Below, piece after piece: positions 17,503 through 26,298 of a DNA stretch of 64,000 bases (position 1 is its first letter; each line of letters begins with the position of its first letter). The notes under the pieces are model-generated. The model did not search any database. It was not told where the DNA came from and saw only the letters and a program-made list of their open reading frames with translations. The translations under genes and the position numbers were made by a program. Source of the stretch: Ferruginibacter sp. (GTDB lineage: Bacteria; Bacteroidota; Bacteroidia; Chitinophagales; Chitinophagaceae); the NCBI GenBank assembly GCA_025963635.1, contig JAOQAK010000018.1, positions 1 through 64,000 on the forward strand. The letters run 5' to 3'.

Positions 17503-20148
17503 TTACTGTTGAATACTTTCACTTGCGTTTTGCTCTCCTTTCATACTCTTTCTTTTAAATAGAGAAGCATCTATTTTCCCGAACCGGTAAGAGAAATTCA
17601 ATCTAACCATTTGTGGGTCACGCAGCCTTGTGTACTCCTGTGTAAAATACTGGCTGGATGAATACTGGCTCTGGATCCTTGTCTTGAAAATGTCATTTAT
17701 ACTCAATGAAACTGAAGCAGCATTATTTTTCAGGAAGCTTTTCTTTACCGCAAGGTCCATTCCCCATGATGCATTGATATAACCCTGTGAAGCACTCTGG
17801 CTCTGCATCATTGGCGGCCCGCCCATCATCCCGCCATTGGTATTCACCGGCAGGTTGGTTCTGGATTGATAAGTGGTAGTGAACTGTATGGCAAAGTTGG
17901 ATGGGAGTTTAAAATTGCTATTGAACTTTCCAAACATGCTCCATAAGGCGGCCTGCGCTGTACTGTTGGTGACATTGCTCGTGTTTACTTTTGAATTATA
18001 AACATTGATATTGGTGCTGATATCCCACCATTTGGTAAGATAATTCTGAGCGGTTGCTTCCGCACCTGCAGCATAGCTGGAGTTAGCGTTGATATAGGTA
18101 TTGAGCAGGTCTGTATTGCCGGTGAGTGGATTCACTTCCTGCGCCAGGTATCTTGTAATCAGGTCAGTGGTATGCTTGTAATAGATTGAACCCAAGAAAG
18201 TATTGTTACCAGTAAATGTTTTTAAATACGACAGTTCCAACGCCTGTGTAAATTCCGGTTTTAGACCGGGGTTTCCCCTGGTGATATTTAGTTTATCAGT
18301 ATAATCGGTAAAGGGAATCAGCTGAAAGAAATTCGGCCGGTTAATCCGCCTGGTATAACTCACCTGGATATCTTGTTTGCTGTTCAGTTTCTGGCTCAGG
18401 AAAACAGAGGGAAATAAACTTACAGCGTATTTGTTTGAAAACTTGTCGCCGGTATTCAGCAGTTCCCCATTGTAACTGGAACTTTCTGCACGTACTCCCA
18501 GTTTATAGGTGAAATCTTTGATGCTGCTACTGTAAGTAGCATAAGCGGCATATACATTGTCGGTATTTTTATAATTGCTGACTGCAGATGGGATTACAAT
18601 ATAATCCTGCAGGTTATCATCGTAGACATAATTGCTGTTATTATTAACCCTGCTACGAATGGTGGTTCTGACACCTGTTTCCAGTTTGGAGATTTTAGAA
18701 AAAGGCAACACATAATCGGATTGTATCACAAGGTTTTTATCGCTTCCAAATCCATCTGCCTTTTCAATATCGCTGTTAACAATAACCCCTGATACATTGG
18801 CAAAATAGTTAGTGGTGTAAAACGAATTGTTATTGTTTTTTCCTCCAAAATAATTAGCATCAATGGTTAACTCCTCACCATCTTTCGGAAAGATATGTTT
18901 AAAGCCAAACACTAACCCCTGACCGTTAAACTCACGATGGCCCGTAGTCAGTCTTTCACTTGCATTGCTTATTTTGCCGTTGTAATACAAACTATCGGTT
19001 GCGATAGCAATGGTTTCATTTGGATTAAAGGCGCCATGCACTTTGATAGCTGAAAGAGAAATCGTGCTGCGGTTGGTCACAAAATAATCAATGCCCACTT
19101 TGCCAAAAATAAATGCCCCCATTGTCTTATTGTAATTGTTTTGAAAGATGGAAGTTTGCGGGGTATCCAGCAGGTTTAAACGGCTGGTGGTGCCGGAAGT
19201 GCGGCCTTTATTCTGGTTAACATTGATTGAAGCACTGAGGTTAAACTTATTTTGACGCACATTGAAATCGAGGCCGCTGTTGATCCCGCCGCGTTTATCA
19301 ACGCCTGCTCTAATGTTGCCGTTGTAGCCGGATTTTTTATTCTTCTTTAAAACAATATTCAATATTCCTGCTCCACCACCTGAAGCATCATATTTTGCAG
19401 AAGGGTTGGTGATCACTTCTACGCTTTCAATTACATCCGCCGGAATCTGGTCGAGTGTAAGCGTGGTAGGCCGCCCATCCACTAACAGTTGCGGAGCGCT
19501 GTTGCGCATGGTTACATTTCCGTCAATGTCTACATTTACAGAAGGTACATTCCTCATGACATCCAGGCCGGTTCCTCCTGTGCTCATAATATTTTTTTCT
19601 ACATTAAATATTTTCTTATCCCCATTCAGTTTTATGGATGGAGAAGTTGCTGTTACCGTAACACTTTGCAATTGTTTTGCATCGATGCTGAGTTTGATAT
19701 TTCCGAGGTCTTTATCGAATGATGGCATCGAACCGGCACCAGGCATACCCCCGGGCATTGCTGTAGGGGATTTAGGAGCCGAAGCAGCGGCCATTGCCGG
19801 CACAAATGAAATGGGGAGAGTAAAGGCTGCAAATCCTGTGGCACTTACCTTTAACTGGAGATTACCCATGATCGGAAGTTGGTCAAAATCAAAGTCACCG
19901 TTGCTCCTGGTGATCATTCCTTTCACTAACACTTCTTTCGTTTTTTTACTAATGGTATCAAACTTTTTTTGCATCACCATCAGCGAGGCATCGGGCACGG
20001 GCTTCCCGTCGACATCTAATATTTTACCATAAATATGGCCAACGGACGGAGCGGCAGTCCTTGCACCTGGCTGCATGCCTTGTGGCATTTGGGCTCTAAG
20101 TACCGTTGCTAAAAGAACCAGGCTAATAATTGTCAGCAGCTTTTTCAT
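17503..20148 (-). CDS. Outer-membrane beta-barrel receptor (TonB-receptor-like)
   Basis: An 881-residue protein with signal peptide (to about residue 19), a CarboxypepD-regulatory-like domain (about 38-115), a Met/Pro/Gly/Ala-rich linker (about 118-145), a plug domain (about 155-270, with STGGTGLDVMRNVPSVNVDI and the short segment GGGAGILNIVLKKN) and an OMP_b-brl_3 barrel to the end. The plug contains the typical VDGRPTTL motif. The family resembles TonB-dependent receptors for peptides or siderophores; the ligand is unknown. It stands alone, closed by a terminator, with a LytTR/LytS pair upstream on the same strand. Confidence 0.88.
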   Translation of the reverse strand: MKKLLTIISLVLLATVLRAQMPQGMQPGARTAAPSVGHIYGKILDVDGKPVPDASLMVMQKKFDTISKKTKEVLVKGMITRSNGDFDFDQLPIMGNLQLKVSATGFAAFTLPISFVPAMAAASAPKSPTAMPGGMPGAGSMPSFDKDLGNIKLSIDAKQLQSVTVTATSPSIKLNGDKKIFNVEKNIMSTGGTGLDVMRNVPSVNVDIDGNVTMRNSAPQLLVDGRPTTLTLDQIPADVIESVEVITNPSAKYDASGGGAGILNIVLKKNKKSGYNGNIRAGVDKRGGINSGLDFNVRQNKFNLSASINVNQNKGRTSGTTSRLNLLDTPQTSIFQNNYNKTMGAFIFGKVGIDYFVTNRSTISLSAIKVHGAFNPNETIAIATDSLYYNGKISNASERLTTGHREFNGQGLVFGFKHIFPKDGEELTIDANYFGGKNNNNSFYTTNYFANVSGVIVNSDIEKADGFGSDKNLVIQSDYVLPFSKISKLETGVRTTIRSRVNNNSNYVYDDNLQDYIVIPSAVSNYKNTDNVYAAYATYSSSIKDFTYKLGVRAESSSYNGELLNTGDKFSNKYAVSLFPSVFLSQKLNSKQDIQVSYTRRINRPNFFQLIPFTDYTDKLNITRGNPGLKPEFTQALELSYLKTFTGNNTFLGSIYYKHTTDLITRYLAQEVNPLTGNTDLLNTYINANSSYAAGAEATAQNYLTKWWDISTNINVYNSKVNTSNVTNSTAQAALWSMFGKFNSNFKLPSNFAIQFTTTYQSRTNLPVNTNGGMMGGPPMMQSQSASQGYINASWGMDLAVKKSFLKNNAASVSLSINDIFKTRIQSQYSSSQYFTQEYTRLRDPQMVRLNFSYRFGKIDASLFKRKSMKGEQNASESIQQ

Positions 20149-20338
20149 GTATCATTTTTTAATTGGATACAAATCTACTTTGCTGTGAACGCCATAATTG
20201 GCAAAAGAGATAAGTGGGTGAAATGTTGCGACGAAAAGCCCCTGCTCACCTAAAGTATGGCGGTCAGTTAATCCAATGATGTGTGAATTGTCGAAGATGA
20301 GAGAGAATGCAGGCTATTGAAACGTGCAAAGACGGACC

Positions 20339-21049
20339 CTATAGTTTCCCTGTGAGTAAACTTATGGCATCCTTATAGTTATCGCTTACGGGCAATTCTA
20401 TTGCGCCAATAAACACACTTGATTTTCTTACAGCAGTAATAAAGGCGATGCCGATTATATATGATTTATGAATGCGCAGGAAAGCCGAGGCTTGTAATTG
20501 ATCTTCAATGGTTTTCATTGGCATCCTGGTAACCACCGGTTTTTGCGAACTCTTTAAATGAATTTTTATATAATCTTTTAAGCCTTCAATATAGATGATA
20601 TCATTGGTGGTGATTTTGACCATGCTGTAATCTACGTGTACAAAAAAATACCCCGTATCATTGGATGATATGGTTTCTTTAGGTGCCTGCCGCAGATCAA
20701 ATAATTCCTTTGCTTTATTACAGGCTTTTATAAACCGGTCTACCGATACAGGTTTTAACAAGTAGTCAGTCACATCCAGGTTAAAGCCGTCCAGTGCAAA
20801 TTTTTCGTAGGCGGTAATTAGAATGATCATCGGTTTTACCGTCATACTTTGAATAAACTGAAGGCCTGTTAAACCGGGCATCTGGATATCTAAAAATATC
20901 AGGTCCACTTTTTCCTGTTCCATTACTTTCATTGCTTCCAAAGCATTGTCGCAACTCGCTATCAATTGCAGGTAGGGGAGTTTGCTGATGTTATCCTCCA
21001 GCAACTCAAGTGCAAGCGGTTCGTCGTCGATGGCTATGCAGCGTATCAT
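20339..21049 (-). CDS. LytTR-family response regulator
   Basis: A 236-residue DNA-binding regulator. The receiver domain (1-120) has the acidic pair in AIDDEPLAL, the phospho-acceptor D54 in IFLDIQMPG and the lysine in LLKPVS. The C-terminal LytTR domain (about 130-235) has the usual IIYIEGLKDYIKIHL and FLRIHKSYII segments. Its ATG shares one base with the stop of the histidine kinase gene (TGATG overlap), so the two are translationally coupled. Downstream target genes are not identifiable; the outer-membrane receptor gene lies 190 bp further on the same strand. Confidence 0.93.
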   Translation of the reverse strand: MIRCIAIDDEPLALELLEDNISKLPYLQLIASCDNALEAMKVMEQEKVDLIFLDIQMPGLTGLQFIQSMTVKPMIILITAYEKFALDGFNLDVTDYLLKPVSVDRFIKACNKAKELFDLRQAPKETISSNDTGYFFVHVDYSMVKITTNDIIYIEGLKDYIKIHLKSSQKPVVTRMPMKTIEDQLQASAFLRIHKSYIIGIAFITAVRKSSVFIGAIELPVSDNYKDAISLLTGKL

Positions 21050-22095
21050 CAGGATAAATGTATTTGAAGCGTTATGGTAAATAAGTGGTCGTTTTTTCTG
21101 ATCAGTAAACTGTGTTGCCCGTTATACAACAACTCCAGTCTTCTTTGCACATTGGAAAGGCCAATGCCCGATGCTGTGTCTTTTATCTCTTCTGATGTCG
21201 GATTATATTTATTCTGTACTTCGAAAAGCAGGTTATTTTTTTCTGCAGCCAGGCTAATATTTATTTGTGCATGGTCAATCATTCCTGTGCCATGTTTGAA
21301 AGCGTTTTCTACGAAAGGGATCAATAGCATTGGTTCAATAAAATACATTTTATCCCCCGGCAGCATGCTGGTATGGATGATTACTTTTTTGCCAAAACGC
21401 TGCTGCTGCAGATCAATATAGCTCTGTAGGTACTCAGTTTCTTTTTCCAGTGATACTTTTTCCTCCCCGGTTTCATAAAGCATATAACGCATGAGCGAAG
21501 ATAATTTTATCAGCGAAGGCTCCAACTGGTCTGATTGTTTTCTTGCCAGTGCGACCATATTGTTCAAAACGTTGAACATAAAATGAGGACTTACCTGTGA
21601 CCGCAACAGCGACAGTTCAGTTTTAAGAAATTCATTCTCTTTTTCTTTGGCAAGTTGGTCTGAAATAATCTTGTCACGGATAGTTCGATATGCAATACTG
21701 CAGGCCAGTATGAACATGAAAATGAATACGCTAAAAAAAATATGTTTCCGGAATGTGAAAAATCTATCCGGATTAAAATTCGTCCGCAACAACCAGCCCT
21801 GGCCAACAAAAAATGCAAAGCACAGTAGGATCACCAGGCAATATTCCATGTACTTCTTTTTGTAAAATATCCGCGGAATCAGTACCAATGCATTTAAGTA
21901 AAAAAAGCAGATGAGCACACCGTCGTTGATCCTTGAAATAATAAAGTTAGCCTGGTCGTTAGCAGGTTGGGGGTGTGCGGTTTCATTAGGGTTATAGGTA
22001 GGCCTTAGTAGGAAAGGAAGGGAAAATAACAATACCCATGCTGCCGAATGCATCAACACAATTATCCATTTGTTCGTGTACCACATGGGTTTCAT
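21049..22095 (-). CDS. LytS-type sensor histidine kinase
   Basis: A 348-residue inner-membrane kinase with four hydrophobic segments (about 10-30, 57-77, 85-103, 117-136), a short coiled stretch, then the His_kinase domain with H171 in SPHFMFNVLNN and the ATP-binding N box IPFVENAFKHG and G box ASGIGLSNVQRRL. There is no separate periplasmic sensor domain; the membrane segments probably sense the signal. It overlaps the LytTR regulator gene by one base and is its obvious partner. Confidence 0.93.
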   Translation of the reverse strand: MKPMWYTNKWIIVLMHSAAWVLLFSLPFLLRPTYNPNETAHPQPANDQANFIISRINDGVLICFFYLNALVLIPRIFYKKKYMEYCLVILLCFAFFVGQGWLLRTNFNPDRFFTFRKHIFFSVFIFMFILACSIAYRTIRDKIISDQLAKEKENEFLKTELSLLRSQVSPHFMFNVLNNMVALARKQSDQLEPSLIKLSSLMRYMLYETGEEKVSLEKETEYLQSYIDLQQQRFGKKVIIHTSMLPGDKMYFIEPMLLIPFVENAFKHGTGMIDHAQINISLAAEKNNLLFEVQNKYNPTSEEIKDTASGIGLSNVQRRLELLYNGQHSLLIRKNDHLFTITLQIHLS

Positions 22096-22403
22096 GGCAC
22101 CAAATTAGTGATACATTTCAACAATGGAATCGATTTCCAAAATCCTGCGACGAAACCCGCTCTTTTGGCTACCAATAGGTTTTGCAGAGGGCGCCGGAAC
22201 TGTACAGGAAGGCAACCGGGGTGCTTTTTCCAGGGTTTCGACAGGAGAAGCATAGGGGTAAGGATTTTTGTAAAAATCCCCTCTTCCGTTTTTTACTGAT
22301 TTGTAACAAATCGAATCTTACAGTATCTTTAAGGACTAAAATTAGTACAGTTTTTTTGACCATTTTTCAAACAGTTCAACCTGAACGTTAAAAAATTTTA
22401 ATT
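22096..22403. other. Divergent intergenic region, 308 bp
   Basis: It separates the LytS gene from the acidic-protein gene and must hold both promoters. A stem GGATTTTT/AAAAATCC lies near 22260-22282. The best plus-strand promoter match is TATCTTTA near 22323 (7 of 8 with TAnnTTTG). No coding sequence seen. Confidence 0.5.
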
Positions 22404-22706
22404 ATGCAAAAATTAATTACGGTAAGTGTAGACACCAAACAACTGCTTAAGAACACCGACAACCCCTTTAATATCAACGAGGTGGATGGTGTGAATGAAT
22501 TGCTGGAGCAGGGATGGGAAATAGAACAACTCGAAATTGTAAAAGGTGAGGCTGGAGATGGCGAAATATTGTTTCTTGCTGTTTTGAATGATGATGCTAT
22601 GTTTGATGATGATGATGAGGACTATGATGAAGAATTCGGGTTTAATGAAGATGATGATTTGGACGAAGATGAAATGGACGAAATTGGAGATCAAAAGGCG
22701 CGGTAG
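22404..22706 (+). CDS. Small acidic protein of unknown function
   Basis: A 100-residue protein without signal peptide or membrane segment. The first 65 residues look like a small alpha/beta fold (MQKLITVSVDT, then INEVDGVNELLEQGWEIEQL and the strand GEILFLAVLN). The last 35 residues are almost wholly Asp/Glu with a few aromatic residues. The middle segment resembles short proteins of the DUF4177 type, which share the LNxLGxxGWE pattern; that link is tentative. The acidic tail suggests binding to a basic partner. It has its own promoter-like box and stands alone. Confidence 0.7.
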   Translation: MQKLITVSVDTKQLLKNTDNPFNINEVDGVNELLEQGWEIEQLEIVKGEAGDGEILFLAVLNDDAMFDDDDEDYDEEFGFNEDDDLDEDEMDEIGDQKAR

Positions 22707-22876
22707 CCGCCATTCTTTTGGTGAATACCGGGGAATTCGGAGGGTGAGATGATTTGAACCCGAAGCCCACTTTATGAAAGCCAAATTGAGATATTGCCGG
22801 GTTCAATGCTGAATCCGGCAAATTTTTATTGGAGAATACATCATGCTCATTGCAGCGGCAATTTTAAAAACCTTAT

Positions 22877-23437
22877 ATGAATTACTGGAAAATTAGCTTG
22901 CTGTCTTTTGTTTGCCTTTTTGCCGCGGTAAATGGTAGAGCACAAACTAAAGCACCATCATCGGAAACGATCTTAACAACTGCCTACGCCCAGGCGGTAA
23001 GAGAACACAAGAATGTAATGGTTATCTTCCATGCCTCCTGGTGTGGTTGGTGCCGTAAGATGGACAGCAGCCTGAATGATAAAGCCTGCAGCAAATTTTT
23101 TTCTGATAATTATGTCATATGCCATTTAACGGTTGATGAATCCAAAGGAAAGGAAAACCTCGAGAACCCGGGTGCGAATGATTTCAGAAAAAAATATAAT
23201 GGCGACAAAGCAGGCCTTCCTTTTTGGCTAATTTTCAACGAAAATGCTCAATTATTGGCCGACTCAAAAATGAGTTCTGACACTGGTGGCGCTGCAACTG
23301 CAGGAGATAATACCGGCTGCCCGGCGAGTGACAGGGAAGTAGATTACTTTATCAAGGTGATAAAAAAAACATCTGATCTTACGAATGAGCAGTTGTCTGT
23401 GATCGCAAAGCGGTTCAGGCAAAATGAGCGCAATTAA
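22877..23437 (+). CDS. Exported thioredoxin-fold protein (CGWC)
   Basis: A 186-residue protein with signal peptide (cleavage near NGRAQ) and a thioredoxin fold. The redox motif is WCGWC (C56, C59) in FHASWCGWCRKM, and the conserved cis-proline loop is GLPFWLIF. The CGWC form and the KMDSS continuation fit the thioredoxin_7/DsbD-gamma-like group, so a periplasmic thiol reductase or oxidase role is likely. It is a single gene; the three repeat units follow downstream on the same strand, with no clear terminator for this gene before them. Confidence 0.87.
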   Translation: MNYWKISLLSFVCLFAAVNGRAQTKAPSSETILTTAYAQAVREHKNVMVIFHASWCGWCRKMDSSLNDKACSKFFSDNYVICHLTVDESKGKENLENPGANDFRKKYNGDKAGLPFWLIFNENAQLLADSKMSSDTGGAATAGDNTGCPASDREVDYFIKVIKKTSDLTNEQLSVIAKRFRQNERN

Positions 23438-23540
23438 TGAGTGAATTTACCCAGCCTGCCTAATGTATCGAAATCCATCTACAGGAATTCAACCGGTACC
23501 CTTACAAAATTCGATCAATTAAAACTTCATCTTTGACTTG

Positions 23541-23661
23541 TTAAAACCAATCCTTACTAACCATACTACTACTTCTGAAACCACATTAATCCTTATGAAA
23601 GCTGGTCATGGTAAACATGATTAACGTCTATGAAAAACCTTCTGCAATGGAGGTTTTTTTT
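23541..23661 (+). ncRNA. Candidate small RNA / micro-ORF unit, copy 1
   Basis: First of three tandem, related units. A promoter-like CATCTTTG (23528-23535; one mismatch to TAnnTTTG) precedes a G-poor leader with CCAATCCTTACTAACC and CTGAAACC. A micro-ORF at 23595-23624 would encode MKAGHGKHD. A hairpin at 23604-23622 (GGTCATG/CATGATT) and an intrinsic terminator at 23633-23661 complete the unit. No plus-strand gene follows. The 5' end is inferred from the promoter box. Confidence 0.55.
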
Positions 23662-23796
23662 ATGAGCTGCGGTGAGGTTATAAGCCTGTGCTGACTGGTA
23701 AGGATTTGGCCCGTCGATATTACCATCCTTTATACTTCATAAACTTACATCTGCTAACAGGAAAGAATTTTAGATTCCCGGATCGTCCTGGCCGGT

Positions 23797-23834
23797 TGTA
23801 GAAATGTATTTATGACAATTCCCCCTTTTATCTA
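23797..23834 (+). repeat. Upstream block shared by units 2 and 3 (first copy)
   Basis: The segment beginning TGTAGAAATGTATTTATGAC and ending TTTATCTA recurs at 24072-24110 with few changes. It lies 34 bp before the promoter box of unit 2, so the duplicated segment included upstream DNA, not only the transcribed part. Confidence 0.7.
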
Positions 23835-23880
23835 CGAGCCGTGCTGTCGGCGGTGTATATCTTTGTGCTGTTAAAATATT

Positions 23881-23990
23881 TCAATCCTATAACATACCAA
23901 TATCCTGAGAACCTATTAATCCTATGAAAGCCAATCATGCCTTTGCATGATTCATATCCGTGAAAAACCTTCAGCAGTGGAGGTTTTTTT
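23881..23990 (+). ncRNA. Candidate small RNA / micro-ORF unit, copy 2
   Basis: The promoter box TATCTTTG (23868-23875) matches TAnnTTTG exactly. The leader repeats CAATCCTA, CTGAGAACC and ATTAATCCT. The micro-ORF at 23924-23950 encodes MKANHAFA. The internal hairpin is perfect here, AATCATGC-CTTT-GCATGATT (23933-23952). The terminator at 23963-23990 has the stem AACCTTC/GGAGGTT and a T7 run. Confidence 0.6.
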
Positions 23991-24071
23991 CATATGGTTT
24001 ACACAAGTTGATTTCTTGTGAGCAGCATTTTATGAGTTGCCGCAACTTGAAAAAAAATGATAACAAATGGC

Positions 24072-24110
24072 TGTAGAAAAGTATTTATGACAATTCCGTT
24101 CATTTATCTA
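24072..24110 (+). repeat. Upstream block shared by units 2 and 3 (second copy)
   Basis: Near-identical to 23797-23834 (TGTAGAAAAGTATTTATGAC, later TTTATCTA), 24 bp before the promoter box of unit 3. Confidence 0.7.
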
Positions 24111-24146
24111 TTACATACCTTATCTTTAGTCTTTAGCTTTGTTCTG

Positions 24147-24266
24147 TTAATATCCAATCCTTAGTAATCCAATCAATATCTCTGAAACCATATTAATACC
24201 TATGAAAGCCAGTCATGCTTAACATGATTATAATCTATGAAAAACCTTCAGCAATGAAGGTTTTTT
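24147..24266 (+). ncRNA. Candidate small RNA / micro-ORF unit, copy 3
   Basis: The promoter box TAGCTTTG (24134-24141) matches TAnnTTTG exactly. The leader has CCAATCCTTAGTAATCC and CTGAAACC. The micro-ORF at 24202-24222 encodes MKASHA. The hairpin at 24211-24229 is AGTCATG/CATGATT with loop CTTAA. The terminator at 24240-24266 is AACCTTC/GAAGGTT plus T6. The gene that follows is on the opposite strand, so the unit is self-contained. Confidence 0.6.
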
Positions 24267-24315
24267 CGTTTGACATACTCCCTAAACAAAAGCCGGCAGC
24301 TTTCAGCGTGATCTT

Positions 24316-25176
24316 TTAAAATAGGGATGGCTCATAAGAGATTGCTTCTCCTTTTCCCGGCACCGGAATAAATGGCTGGAAGTCTGCATTGGCCGTGGTG
24401 CATTGAATATTCATATAGGTACAAGTCGTATTGCCGAAAAAATTGGCTACCGCTGCATCAGCGGCATCTTTACTGTGAGCAATTTTCACCAAGCCATTTA
24501 AAGCCACCAGCCTGGTGGGGTCAAAAAATACCCAGTGCCCCCCGATATAGGCTTCAAAACATGCATGGAAATCAGGAGGCACCATGTTCAAGGCGTAGCC
24601 GGTAAAATATCTGGCGGGGATATCCAATGCCCTGCATAAGGCAATGCCGAGATGAGCAAAGTCCTTGCACACACCTTCCCGCTGAATTAAAGTATCATAG
24701 GCCGATGTGCCCGAATCGGTAGCACCGGTGATGTAATCAGTATTATAGAAGATCCAGTCGCTGATTGCAAGTACTTTGGCATATTCATTCGAGAGAAAAC
24801 CAAATTCCTTAATAGCAAATTTTCTTAGTTTGTCAGACTGGCAATGCCTGCTTGGAAATAAATAGGGCACTACTTCCGTATCAAGTTGACAGATTGGGAT
24901 GGAAGGCAAAGATTCTGCTTCTTGTATGACGCTATATTGCGTTTCCACCGAAGCCTGGTAGGTAATGGTAAAAAAAGTTCCCTGGTTTGCCACGAGCCGT
25001 ATGTATCTTGAATCGCTGTTAGCAAGCGTAAATTCCCGGAAGTTTAATAAAGGAGAGATGAGCAGCGATTCTTCAATGATATGCTGGTAAGATGTAGAGG
25101 AAGCTTGTATATTGAAAATGAACGTGGCATCAGAAAAAACTTCGTAGGATAACTCACTAAAAATATTAAACTTCAT
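24316..25176 (-). CDS. Transglutaminase-like protein
   Basis: A 286-residue protein without signal peptide. An N-terminal beta-sandwich (about 1-95) of the bacterial transglutaminase N-domain type precedes the papain-like core with the complete triad: C170 in REGVCKDFAHL, H204 in DFHACFEAY and D219 in FFDPTR. Such proteins act as peptidases or cross-linking enzymes; most bacterial members, often beside alpha-E and circularly permuted ATP-grasp genes, are of unknown substrate. Those partners are absent here. It is convergent with the three small units. Confidence 0.9.
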   Translation of the reverse strand: MKFNIFSELSYEVFSDATFIFNIQASSTSYQHIIEESLLISPLLNFREFTLANSDSRYIRLVANQGTFFTITYQASVETQYSVIQEAESLPSIPICQLDTEVVPYLFPSRHCQSDKLRKFAIKEFGFLSNEYAKVLAISDWIFYNTDYITGATDSGTSAYDTLIQREGVCKDFAHLGIALCRALDIPARYFTGYALNMVPPDFHACFEAYIGGHWVFFDPTRLVALNGLVKIAHSKDAADAAVANFFGNTTCTYMNIQCTTANADFQPFIPVPGKGEAISYEPSLF

Positions 25177-25337
25177 GGTGCAAATGTAGTGTTATAACTA
25201 ATCCTCTTTTGCCTGCATTTCTTTTTAATGGGTTAATGTACACTTTAATTTTTTTTTTCTTAAGTTCATTGTGAAGCATTGCACACCTTAGATTTAATTG
25301 TTGGGAGCGAGTTTTGTATTTACTTTTTCGGGTGCAT

Positions 25338-25362
25338 AAAAAAGGCACCTTCTGAGGTGCCT
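25338..25362 (-). terminator. Intrinsic terminator of the OmpA lipoprotein gene
   Basis: Read on the minus strand, the stem AGGCACCT-CAGA-AGGTGCCT is followed by a T-run, 21 bp after the stop codon of the gene at 25384. Confidence 0.85.
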
Positions 25363-25383
25363 GTGTTATATATTGACTACGGA

Positions 25384-26175
25384 TTACATTTCAAGAAGTT
25401 TATACATCTCATCCAGTTTGGGGGAAAGAATAATTTCCGTCCGCCTGTTTTTTGCCCTTCCTTCAGGAGTTGAATTGGTATCTAAAGGATCAAAAAAACT
25501 ATGCCCGGATGCGATTACTCTAACCGGATCAACTCTGTAATTATCTACCAGGATGCGTACAATTGAATTTGCCCGGGCAGTACTAAGATCCCAGTTGTCT
25601 TTAAAACGACCGCGAATAGGAATACTGTCTGTATGGCCTTCAATATTTACCGAAACATCTGCGTTCAGATTCAGAACGGCCGCAAGTTTAGATAAAGCAT
25701 CTACACCTTTCGGGTTAACAACGGCACTTCCGGACGGAAATAACAGATTTTCAGAAAGACTAACGTACACTTTTCCATTTTTTTGAAGCACTGTAAGTTC
25801 ATTGGAATTAAAGCCTTTCAGCGCTTCCGACATCTTATTCTTTAACTGTTCTGATTGACTCCTTTGTTGGGCAAGCAAGGTTTGTAATTGCTGCAATCTT
25901 TTTTGCTGCTGCTGTAAAGTTTTTTCTGACTCGGATAATTGACTTTGCTGGTTGGCCGTTTGTTGCCCCAATTGTGAGTTCCGGTTGTTGAGGTCGGTGA
26001 TTTTTTTGTTAAGCCCGGCCATATCGTCCTGCAATTTCGCTATTTGATTTGCCAGTTGAGCACTATCGGCACGTAAATTAGCGGTCTCCAGCTGCGATTG
26101 CTTCAATACTTTTTTTGAAACACAACTTGAAAACCCGATCAGGCCTAACAAGCCGCAAATGAGGTATTTTTTCAT
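25384..26175 (-). CDS. OmpA-family lipoprotein with coiled coil
   Basis: A 263-residue envelope protein. The lipobox is GFSSC with C18, so it is probably a lipoprotein. Residues about 25-115 form a Gln/Leu-rich coiled coil, and residues about 140-255 form an OmpA/MotB peptidoglycan-binding domain with VNIEGHTDSIP and NWDLSTARANSIVRIL. The architecture suggests a tether between outer membrane and peptidoglycan. It is a single gene with its own terminator. Confidence 0.92.
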   Translation of the reverse strand: MKKYLICGLLGLIGFSSCVSKKVLKQSQLETANLRADSAQLANQIAKLQDDMAGLNKKITDLNNRNSQLGQQTANQQSQLSESEKTLQQQQKRLQQLQTLLAQQRSQSEQLKNKMSEALKGFNSNELTVLQKNGKVYVSLSENLLFPSGSAVVNPKGVDALSKLAAVLNLNADVSVNIEGHTDSIPIRGRFKDNWDLSTARANSIVRILVDNYRVDPVRVIASGHSFFDPLDTNSTPEGRAKNRRTEIILSPKLDEMYKLLEM

Positions 26176-26298
26176 ACATATTACAGCATCAAAAACATGC
26201 CAAATTTATTGACATTGGAATATCAATCGTGTGTTCTGCTGTGGGGCAGCCTTTTCTTTGAATGTTGATCATAATACCCGGCGAATATCCACATTTGC

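Noticed and set aside
22735..22780. tRNA-like sequence (GGAGGGTGAGATGATTTGAACC) on the minus strand.
   Set aside because: The words resemble the T-arm and acceptor region of a tRNA, but the T stem does not pair and no D or anticodon arm is present. At most a remnant.
23438..24315. CRISPR array or tandem satellite at the three-copy locus.
   Set aside because: The copies are few, about 110-125 nt long, diverged and each has its own promoter and terminator; there are no short repeats with unique spacers.
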